This document shows, piece after piece, positions 1 through 7,008 of a stretch of DNA of 12,401 nt. Below the pieces are notes generated by a model. It did not search any database, was not told the DNA's origin, and worked only from the letters and a program-made list of their open reading frames with translations. This DNA comes from Thalassiosira profunda. Taxonomy: Eukaryota; Bacillariophyta; Thalassiosirophyceae; Thalassiosirales; Thalassiosiraceae. The position numbers were made by a program, and so were the translations under genes. Every line of letters begins with the position of its first letter. Positions within the stretch are counted from its first letter, which is position 1. The DNA is taken from positions 1 through 12,401 of the forward strand of contig JALLAP010001295.1 in assembly GCA_036939355.1 (NCBI GenBank). Reading direction: 5' to 3'.

Positions 1-1
1 C

Positions 2-85
2 GACGGCAGTGCGATGGAGGATACGTTCAAGGAGAACTTTGCCCGTCTTGGTTCCGCGTTGCATCGGTTGGTTCGACCGAAATGA
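2..85 (+). CDS. 3' end of an unidentified protein (partial)
   Basis: The frame starting at base 2 is open to a TGA at 83-85 and reads as a mixed amphipathic C-terminus of 27 residues (begins DGSAMEDTF, ends HRLVRPK). It is the most protein-like of the three + strand frames at the left edge. Too little is present to recognise a family. The gene would run in the same direction as the synthase that starts at 366. The other two + frames are also open at the edge, one to 195 and one to about 125, so the choice of frame is a judgement based on composition and on the gap it leaves before the next gene. Confidence 0.4.
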   Translation, partial: DGSAMEDTFKENFARLGSALHRLVRPK

Positions 86-365
86 GAGGGGAAGCAACGA
101 GGAAGTGCCCGTGCTTTGCACGCGTTGAAGGCGAGGGTGTCTTTCAAGCGGAAATTCTGCGGCTCTCGTGCGCACTTCAAGGACGCCAGCTGTAACATCA
201 AGTCTGGCCGGCGTCTTCTGGAGGAATCGTCGGATGAATTTCAGCCATTCATTCACCTTCACCTCCATCCACTTTCCCCGACGCACAACCCAAACCACAA
301 ACCACCCTTCATTCCGCCGCCGCCCCCTCCCCCTCGATGGCGGCTCGCTCGGGATCGATGGGACA
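86..365 (+). promoter_or_regulatory. Intergenic/5' leader region upstream of the dihydrouridine synthase gene
   Basis: These 280 bases separate the stop of the left-edge gene from the chosen start of the synthase. The last 100 bases are strongly C-rich on the + strand, with CA-rich and CCGCCGCC-type runs (about 259-345), which resembles a leader near a transcription start in a compact algal genome. I see no TATA box or AATAAA signal I would defend. The synthase frame stays open back to an ATG at 168, so part of this region could in principle be translated. Confidence 0.35.
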
Positions 366-2045
366 ATGACGCCGCCCTGGTGCCTTCTTGCCTTCTCCGC
401 CGTTGTATCGACTGCGTTTGGCGTGCCTGCACATCGTACGAGCGGAGGAATGATCCGGACCTGGCGAGCACGCGCGTGCTTCTGCTCGGCCACACACCAT
501 GTGCGCCAATTGCAAAAGGACACCAGACGAGCTCTCTCATCATCGACAAGCGATACCGATGGCGAGCCTACCATATCCTCGCCTTCATGTTACGAGAGGC
601 TGGGCTCCCCCAAGCACGTATTGGCGCCGATGGTCGCCCAATCGGACCTGCCGTTCCGGTTGATGTGCGAGCAGCTCCACGGCGTCGACCTGTCCTACAC
701 GCAGATGATCCACGCCCCCAACTTTGTGGACCAAAATGGGGAGACCTTTCGCGCCAACCACCTGGATGTGTATCCGCAGTCGATCGTGAGAGATGTCCTC
801 TTGGGCAGGGAGGATCGGAGGAAGTTGCTGGTGCGGCCGTCGCAGGAGAATGCCCTTAAAGGAATGGGTGAGAGTGAAATCGAGGAGGCGAGGAGGAGAA
901 TATTGGCGTTCATTGCAGAAAGCCAAGGCACTTCCGAGCCGACAATAGAAGTGAAACCGACAGTGGTGCAAATTGCGGCCCATAACCCGAATGTGGCTGT
1001 TGAGGCAGCTACAATGATCTTGGAGCGCAGCGGTGGCGTGGATGTGGGTGCATCCTCGCCCGTCGCAGCGATTGATCTCAATCTGGGTTGCCCGCAAAGC
1101 ATCGCACGGAAGGGGCGCTACGGATCGTTTCTCCATGACGAATCGCCCGAGACGACGTACAAAGTGCTCACAGCGCTGAGAGAGAACCTGCCTCGGGAAA
1201 TTGGAGTCACTGCAAAGATTCGGCTGCCGCCTACGCTGGACCAGGCGGCTGCAGGGAAACTGGGCAGTCTGGGATCTCCGCAAACAATAGACGACCGGAT
1301 ACGATGCTTGATCGACTGCGGCGTCGACTTGATAACAGTGCATGGCCGCACGCGCTTCGAGAACAAGGTTACTGTCGGCGCGGCCAACTGGGAAGCTGTC
1401 CGACAATGCGTAGATACCGCAAGGTCGTATTCTGGAGATGACCGATACCCCATATTTGCAAATGGTGGCATCGAGTTGTATGAAGATGTGAGGAAGTGCC
1501 TCGATGAAACCAACGCCAGCGGGGTCATGTCGTCAGAAAGTTTGCTGGAGTTCCCTGGGTTGTTCTCTTCCGGCGCGACCGAGGCTTCCGCCCATCCCAC
1601 AGCCAAAGGCTTGTTGGAGCGACAACTTGGTTTTGCTGAAACGTATCTTGACTACGCCACAATATTACCGCCGATTCCAGGATCGCTTGGCACGCTTGGG
1701 GGCTCGTTCAACTGCATCCGCAGCCACCTATTCAAGTATCTTCACAGATACCTCGAGGAAAATCCCACCTCGCGATCGTGGATGGGCAACCAAGATCTGC
1801 AGACGATCAAAGAAGCCAAAGAGCTGATATCCGAGCTGCGGTCGCGGTATGCAAACTTGGACGAGGAGCAATTGAGGGCCAAGAAAAGTTGGGACAGCGG
1901 TAGCAGTTGGTATCGGCGACACCGGCGTCGTATTACTGACGATGCGACGTCAACAGTGTCGATAGAAGAGAGAAAACAACTGGCCAAGCTGAGGATCGCA
2001 AAACTGAAGGATGAGCGAATGAAGAGGTCAATGGTGTCAAACTAA
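366..2045 (+). CDS. tRNA-dihydrouridine synthase, Dus1-like, with probable plastid-targeting presequence
   Basis: This 559-residue protein should be an FMN-dependent enzyme that reduces uridine to dihydrouridine in tRNA. Family signatures run in order: LAPMVAQSDLPFRL at about residue 86 (FMN-binding barrel start), DLNLGCPQ with the catalytic Cys at residue 242, RKGRYGSFL just after it, VTAKIRLP, TVHGRTR around 326, and FANGG at 364-368. The GCPQ..A..G.YG.FL pattern is typical of eukaryotic Dus1, which acts on D16/D17. A basic, Lys/Arg-rich C-terminal tail of about 60 residues follows. I chose the ATG at 366 because it opens a clean signal peptide (MTPPWCLLAFSAVVSTA) followed by FGVP, matching the ASAFAP-type site of stramenopile plastid proteins, and an Arg-rich transit-like stretch. 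The frame is open back to an ATG at 168, giving 625 residues and hiding the signal peptide. No intron is needed. The stop overlaps the stop of the convergent transporter gene. Plastid location is inferred. Confidence 0.92.
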   Translation: MTPPWCLLAFSAVVSTAFGVPAHRTSGGMIRTWRARACFCSATHHVRQLQKDTRRALSSSTSDTDGEPTISSPSCYERLGSPKHVLAPMVAQSDLPFRLMCEQLHGVDLSYTQMIHAPNFVDQNGETFRANHLDVYPQSIVRDVLLGREDRRKLLVRPSQENALKGMGESEIEEARRRILAFIAESQGTSEPTIEVKPTVVQIAAHNPNVAVEAATMILERSGGVDVGASSPVAAIDLNLGCPQSIARKGRYGSFLHDESPETTYKVLTALRENLPREIGVTAKIRLPPTLDQAAAGKLGSLGSPQTIDDRIRCLIDCGVDLITVHGRTRFENKVTVGAANWEAVRQCVDTARSYSGDDRYPIFANGGIELYEDVRKCLDETNASGVMSSESLLEFPGLFSSGATEASAHPTAKGLLERQLGFAETYLDYATILPPIPGSLGTLGGSFNCIRSHLFKYLHRYLEENPTSRSWMGNQDLQTIKEAKELISELRSRYANLDEEQLRAKKSWDSGSSWYRRHRRRITDDATSTVSIEERKQLAKLRIAKLKDERMKRSMVSN

Positions 2046-4146
2046 GTCATCACTCCATCATGGATCGACGAGTGGTGTTCGTCAACTATCGCTTCGGCCG
2101 TGGAGTCGTCATGATGCGGCTCGTTTTCGTCTATTGACGAGTATTGCTGCTCCCACCCTTCGTTTCTTCCAACGCTGTGGTGCGCTCCATACAGAAAATA
2201 CACCAATATCGCAACCAGGGCATAAATCAAGAGCAATCCAATCCCAAAGAAAGACAACTGGCTGATGAGAAAAAAGTTTGCTGTCATTCCGAGGCAAGGA
2301 AGATAGGGCACCAGCGGAGTTGAGAAATACTGTCGATCTCCGAAAAGCTGGACCGCTTTGTTTGTCGCGTTGCCAAAGGCACTCGTTGGTGGACATTGGA
2401 CAGCCATCTTCCGAGCAAGCATTATTGATGTCAATCCCAGAAGAACCGCAAAGACCCAGCAAATTGGAAGGTGCAGTGCGTGAGATACGGTTATACACGT
2501 CAAGAAGGAGAACAAGTTGAAGAGCGCCAGCAGTTTTGGCAGTAGATTGGGATTCGATTCGGGCGATTGTCTCCTCATGATGACCAATGAGCAGTTTGTG
2601 ACGGTAAATGCCACCAGAATTCCGGCGCTGACGAAGTCGTCGAGATCCGAGAAAGGAATGAAGGTGGCAAACAAAGTCATGAGCACTCCAGCGAACAGAG
2701 CCCCTTTTCTTGGGTTGCCCGTTGCATCAATTTCGCCAAACATTTGAGGCAGCAAACCGTCGCTTGCCAACGCGTACTGCAAGCGCGGCTGAATGACCAC
2801 CGATATGAGAACAACAACTGGCAGCGTCACGATCTCTCCAAATGCGGTCAGTTGGGCTGAGCAACAAAGATGGGCAACAGAAAGAGGATGAGGATGGCAA
2901 ACGTCACTGAAGCAAGAGCACATTCTGCCCATTCGACTCCATTCGCTTTGAACGCCTCTGGAAGAATCAGCGTGGTCAATGTACGTACTCACAGAATGGA
3001 GCAAAGCAAAACGGCACAAGCAAACGCACCTGGAAATGGTGATTCTGGTGAAATATCTTCATAAAATTGCATTCCAACCAGTGCTATTGCCGCAAGTACA
3101 TACAATGTGGTAACGATGGCGAGTGTGATCATGATGCTCAAAGGCAAATTTCTCTCGGCATTGATAGCTTCTCCCGCAACGCAGCACACGGCATCAAATC
3201 CAAGGTAACCAAAGAAGGACGAAATTGCTCCTCGCAAAACGCCCGATGCTCCATATTCCGGAGGCACGAAGGGCTTGAAGTTGGACGGATCGAATAAGAT
3301 GTAACCTCCTATCGTCATACCGCTTACAAGCAGCACTTTCACCCACGTGACCAAATCCGTCACTCTTTTCGACTCCTTGACGCCTGCCAGGACGAGTGCA
3401 GTTGTTACAATCGAGACCAAGCATGCCGCCGGATTGATGCCATATCCCGGTTCAAGAAAGCGTAAAGCTTTCTCGCTCACATTCAGCTCGACACGCATCC
3501 ATTCAACAACTTTATCTCCCCACGAACGAGCGACGGCGCTCCCAGAGAGCAAAAACTCCAGCGTCAGCATTCCTGCCGTCACAAAGGCGGGCAATTCTCC
3601 CAACGCAACGAATGCGTAGGCGTAACTGCTCCCGGCGCTGGGGATTCTCCCGCTCAACTCGGCGTAGCAGCATCCGCTCAGCAGCGCTGCAACTCCCGAA
3701 ATGATCCAGGAGATGAACGTCGCGGGCCCCGCGTATTGGTGTGCGATGAGGCCGTTGAGGACAAATATCCCGCTGCCGATGGTGCCCCCCACACCGATGG
3801 AGACGAGGTCAAAGAGGGTCAAATGCCGTGGGGGCAGTGGGAGGTGCGCATGCTGCCGATGTCGTTGTTGTGTCTGAGAGGAATGTTGTTGTTCCAGCGG
3901 GCTGGTGCGATCGTGGTCTTCTCTATATTCCAACGAAAGCTCCTCCTCGTGTTCGCCATCGGCTCTCTGTCGCTGGGGCAGTTCGATGCCGCCCTCCCCA
4001 TCAGCAGCATCGTCGCCTCTGCTCGGTGCACATGCACCATCGACGTCACCGCTATTTGAGGGCTGCCTCTGGCAATCCTCTTCCAGTATTACGTGCAACG
4101 GCTTCCTCAGGAATGGGTTGATGCGCCCCCGTCGATGTTCGGGCAT
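2042..4146 (-). CDS. Cationic amino acid transporter (APC superfamily), three exons
   Basis: A 655-residue membrane transporter, expected to move basic amino acids across the plasma or an internal membrane. Exons on the minus strand are 4146-3030, 3029-2958 being removed, then 2957-2922, then 2856-2042; total 1968 coding bases. A hydrophilic, acidic and Gln/His-rich N-terminus of about 105 residues precedes the first membrane helix, which carries the APC signature GVGGTIGSGIFVLNG (about 118-132). About 12-14 hydrophobic segments follow. The splice model restores the family pattern across TM regions: ESPFP|EAFKANGVEWAES|QLTAFGEIVTLP, then QPRLQYALASDGLLPQMFGE, as in CAT proteins (compare the plant/animal consensus PEAF...W...PQPR..YAMA.DGLLP). 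Without splicing the first reading frame stops after 385 residues and the second lacks a proper beginning. The C-terminus is acidic and His-rich. The gene diverges from oligopeptidase B and converges with the synthase, overlapping it by four bases. Confidence 0.92.
2857..2921 (-). other. Intron 2 of the transporter gene (65 nt)
   Basis: Donor GAAT|GTGCTC, acceptor TTTGTTGCTCAG|CCCAAC on the minus strand, with a pyrimidine-rich tract before the acceptor and an AGTGACG branch-like motif. Phase 1; it joins to give WAESQLTAFGEIVT. The spacing from the conserved Trp to Gln-Pro-Arg then agrees within one residue with plant CAT proteins as I recall them. The exon between the two introns is only 36 nt. 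A donor at TCA|GTGACG was considered but gives no in-frame join that keeps LTAFGE. Confidence 0.75.
2958..3029 (-). other. Intron 1 of the transporter gene (72 nt)
   Basis: On the minus strand the donor reads CCAG|GTGCGTTT and the acceptor GATTCTTCCAG|AGGCG, with branch-like TTGAC/CTGAT just upstream. Removal is phase 1 and creates a Glu codon (g+ag), giving the family-conserved FPEAFKANG. The unspliced frame meets a TGA inside the intron. Confidence 0.85.
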
Positions 4147-4375
4147 CTTGCCGTTGCTATGCCGGGCATGGGGTGCAACGAGTGTGAGTGTGATTTTGTT
4201 TAGTGTTGGTGCATCAGTGTTGGTGCATCGAGCTCGAGGATGAATTCCCTGTGAGAATCAGTATTAGTAGCTGCCAGGGAACGACGTTTTATCGTAGGTA
4301 TAGTATGCAAAACTGAATTGCAGCAAGCAGGCAAGTTGGCCGCAGGCCCTCCTCCGACCTCGGTGCACCTTCCCC
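4147..4375. promoter_or_regulatory. Divergent promoter region between transporter and oligopeptidase B
   Basis: These 229 bases must hold the start sites for both divergent genes. The region contains a perfect 14-bp tandem repeat (4202-4229), a 10-bp palindrome TCGAGCTCGA overlapping its end (4228-4237), a GAGTGTGAGTGTGA microrepeat near 4180, and a weak inverted repeat TTCCCTG/CAGGGAA (4245-4251 and 4275-4281). No canonical TATA or CCAAT box was seen. Co-regulation of the two genes is possible but not shown. Confidence 0.6.
4202..4229. repeat. Perfect 14-bp tandem direct repeat in the divergent promoter
   Basis: AGTGTTGGTGCATC occurs at 4202-4215 and again immediately at 4216-4229, identical in every base. 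It lies 56-83 bases upstream of the transporter ATG and about 147-174 upstream of the oligopeptidase ATG. It could be a duplicated protein-binding site or a replication-slippage duplication. Confidence 0.9.
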
Positions 4376-6940
4376 ATGCCGCCTCCGTTGCAATTGTGGT
4401 TGGCGCTGCGCACTTGCTGGGTATGCTCGGCGTGGGTGGCGCCGCGGCAGATTGGGCTCCATCGGCGACGCCGCCCACTGCAATCCACCGGAGGAGGGGA
4501 TGCAGATGCACCGCCCACGCCCCCGGTCCCCTATCGCGACGAGGACTCCTTCGTCCTAGCCGGCGAGCTGCCGATCCCCGAGGATGGCGGAGCGCCGCCA
4601 CTCCGGCAGTCCAAATCCTCGCCGCACGCGCTGCTGTCGCCACCGCGCGAGATCCCCGACCCGTACGGATGGATGCGAGATGATACCCGTACCAATACGA
4701 CAATTCTTGACCATTTGCGTGCTGAGAACGAGTATGGCAAGAAGATCACCTCGCATCTAAAGGAACTCAGAGGAGAGCTGTACGAAGAGTTCTTGTCGAG
4801 CATTCAGGAGACTGACTACACGACGCCTGCCTTGAAAACGACGGAAGACGGTACATCGTACTGGTACTATGCTAGATTTGAGGAAGGGGAGAGCTACCTG
4901 CGGTACTGTCGAGCACCGCAATCTGCTGGCGAGTTGTATCCCAAGATCAACGAAGGGTGGGAGACGAGGATTGCCAACTCCAACAACGAAACTGTGCTTT
5001 CCCCGCTGATGGACGGGGAAGAAATATATCTTGACGTGCCCGCGATGGCGAGGAACAAAACATACCTTGCAGTGGGAGCCATTGCAATATCGCCCAACCA
5101 AGAGTACGTGGCGTACTCGCTCGATAAAAAGGGCGGAGAGACATGCCAGCTCTACGTGAAACACTTTGCCTCGGGACAGGTATGGGCGTTGCGCGATCTG
5201 AAGAATAACGACGGCAAAACGGATCTACTGGAATGCGACGGCAGCGTTGTGTGGAACGACGAAAGCGACGCCCTGTTCTACGTCCTCTTTGACATCACCC
5301 AAAGACCCTACAAGCTGTATCGGCGCCAGGTTTTTGACACGGAGGGGCAATGGATTGACATTGAGGATCAAACGGAAGAGGATGAGTTGCTACTCGAGGA
5401 ACCAGACGGGCTGTACAGTCTCCGAACGTCCAAAACGTTCGACGGCAAATACCTCACCGTGCGTTGCAGCTCGAAGGAGTCGAGCGAGGTGCACTACCTC
5501 GACTTGCGTCCAGAAGGAAACAAAGGGAAAGCATCAGGGAGTGAACTCGTGTGCATTGCCAAACGACAACCCAAAGTGTTGTATCGCGTCACCCACTGCC
5601 GAGGGTACTGGCTGGTGCAGACCAACATTGGGGACTTGCCAAATCTGAGCCTCAAGGCTTGCCGTGTGGGAGAGGGGGGAATGGACAAGTGGAAGGATGT
5701 TGTGAGCGTTGACACCGAAGAGCCGGTGTCAGTGTTTGATGGCGGGCACGAGCGCTCGTTGGATGGGGTCACCGTATTCAATCCAAAGACGGAGGATGAT
5801 TCGCCTTCTCCTCTGGCCTACGCCGTGGCAACCGGACGAGAGGAAGGCATGCCGCGCGTGTGGGTGATGGAATTCAACGAAGGAGAAACAGCAAACGATG
5901 CTAGCCGATTGGTGGTCTCTAAAATGCGGCGTTTGGAGTTTGACGAGGCCGCATACGACGTTGGGTTGGGAGGCAACCGCGATCCAACCCTCCCGTATGT
6001 CACTCTCTCGTATGACAGCTTGGTGACGCCTCCTTCCCACATCGCCATCCCGTTATCCGACCCAGTTGACTTGAGCAAGAGGCGAGTGCTGAAAGAGAAG
6101 GAAGTGCCTGGATACGACAAAGAGTGTTACGCCTGTGAGCGAACTACTGTGAGGAGTCGAGACGGAAAGACGGAGATTCCGGTGTCGTTGGTCTATCATC
6201 GCGATGTATTGACGGAGTTGAGCAAAGGCCCTGTTGCAACACATTTGTACGGATATGGCTCTTACGGGGCTTCGATCGAAGCATCTTTCAGAGCAACCCG
6301 GCTGCCTCTGCTGAAGCGCAAGGTTGTGTATGCATTAGCTCATGTCAGAGGAGGCGGAGAAATGGGGCGCCCGTGGTATGACGAAGCGAAGTATCTTACG
6401 AAGAGGAATACTTTTGACGATTTCGTCGACGTGGCTCGATGGTTGGTGGGCACCCACGGTGCAACAGATGCATCGGGTGAAACAAATCAATCCATCGGAA
6501 AGGGCATCACGTCACCCAGCAAACTTTCGTGCGAAGGCAGAAGCGCTGGCGGTCTCCTCATTGGTGCCAGCATCAACCAGCACCCAGAGCTGTTTCGTGC
6601 TGCCATTCTTGGCGTGCCCTTCGTGGACGTTGCCTGCACAATGACCGACGCTTCTATTCCTCTGACTGTGGCCGAGTGGCAAGAATGGGGGAATCCAAAT
6701 GAAGAGAGATATTTTGACTACATGCTTGGTTACTGCCCTATCAACAATATCCAATACGGCGCGGTATATCCGTCGTGTTTGATAACGGGCGGTCTGCATG
6801 ATCCGAGAGTGCAGTACTGGGAGCCCGCCAAATTCGCGGCAGAGCTTAGGCACAGGGCATCCAAAGAATCGGGACCAATTATATTGGCAATGGACATGGC
6901 GTCTGGTCATTTCTCGGCTTCGGAAGGTACAAATACCTGA
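4376..6940 (+). CDS. Oligopeptidase B-type serine peptidase (prolyl oligopeptidase family S9A), probable plastid presequence, frame break near the C-terminus
   Basis: An 854-residue reading frame for a serine peptidase that cleaves peptides after basic residues. Order: presequence, a prolyl-oligopeptidase N-terminal region with a beta-propeller (about 75-560), then an alpha/beta-hydrolase domain. Visible signatures are YGYGSYGASIEA, HVRGGGEMGRPWYDEAKY and NTFDDFVDVARWL, which favour oligopeptidase B over prolyl oligopeptidase. The triad is present: Ser723 in GRSAGG, Asp809 in GGLHDPRVQYWEP, His845 in SGHFSAS; spacing of 86 and 36 fits oligopeptidase B. The N-terminus (MPPPLQLWLALRTCWVCSA followed by WVAPRQ and an Arg-rich stretch) looks like a signal peptide with an ASAFAP-like site, Trp at +1, so plastid import is likely. 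After residue 850 the frame leaves homology and stops at 6938-6940; the expected ending continues in the -1 frame to a TGA at 6991-6993. The break lies after all catalytic residues. No intron is needed elsewhere. Confidence 0.92.
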   Translation: MPPPLQLWLALRTCWVCSAWVAPRQIGLHRRRRPLQSTGGGDADAPPTPPVPYRDEDSFVLAGELPIPEDGGAPPLRQSKSSPHALLSPPREIPDPYGWMRDDTRTNTTILDHLRAENEYGKKITSHLKELRGELYEEFLSSIQETDYTTPALKTTEDGTSYWYYARFEEGESYLRYCRAPQSAGELYPKINEGWETRIANSNNETVLSPLMDGEEIYLDVPAMARNKTYLAVGAIAISPNQEYVAYSLDKKGGETCQLYVKHFASGQVWALRDLKNNDGKTDLLECDGSVVWNDESDALFYVLFDITQRPYKLYRRQVFDTEGQWIDIEDQTEEDELLLEEPDGLYSLRTSKTFDGKYLTVRCSSKESSEVHYLDLRPEGNKGKASGSELVCIAKRQPKVLYRVTHCRGYWLVQTNIGDLPNLSLKACRVGEGGMDKWKDVVSVDTEEPVSVFDGGHERSLDGVTVFNPKTEDDSPSPLAYAVATGREEGMPRVWVMEFNEGETANDASRLVVSKMRRLEFDEAAYDVGLGGNRDPTLPYVTLSYDSLVTPPSHIAIPLSDPVDLSKRRVLKEKEVPGYDKECYACERTTVRSRDGKTEIPVSLVYHRDVLTELSKGPVATHLYGYGSYGASIEASFRATRLPLLKRKVVYALAHVRGGGEMGRPWYDEAKYLTKRNTFDDFVDVARWLVGTHGATDASGETNQSIGKGITSPSKLSCEGRSAGGLLIGASINQHPELFRAAILGVPFVDVACTMTDASIPLTVAEWQEWGNPNEERYFDYMLGYCPINNIQYGAVYPSCLITGGLHDPRVQYWEPAKFAAELRHRASKESGPIILAMDMASGHFSASEGTNT

Positions 6941-6993
6941 GAGAGCTCGCGCTCGACTGTGCCTTCTTGATTGATGCGCTGGAATGCTCTTGA
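6925..6993 (+). other. Displaced C-terminal coding segment of oligopeptidase B in the -1 frame
   Basis: From 6925 the frame shifted by one base reads RYKYLRELALDCAFLIDAL and stops at 6991-6993. This fits the normal family ending, in which SGH is followed by a Gly/Ser-rich turn, then an Arg-Tyr/Phe motif and a hydrophobic C-terminal helix. The junction sequence is TCGGAAGGTAC; one additional A in the AA run would restore a single frame. No GT...AG intron of credible length fits. If restored, the gene ends 15 bases from the stop of the convergent signal peptidase gene. Confidence 0.8.
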
Positions 6994-7008
6994 CGATGCA
7001 TTCTAAGA

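Noticed and set aside
116..859. 247-residue plus-strand frame overlapping the synthase start
   Set aside because: Pro/Arg-rich, out of frame with the conserved barrel motifs, and no family resemblance.
585..1406. 273-residue minus-strand frame opposite the dihydrouridine synthase
   Set aside because: Composition is typical of an antisense shadow and the plus strand holds all family signatures.
6915..6930. Programmed -1 ribosomal frameshift in oligopeptidase B
   Set aside because: The local sequence (GCTTCGGAAGG) is not an X XXY YYZ slippery heptamer and I see no clear downstream structure; a one-base sequence loss is simpler.
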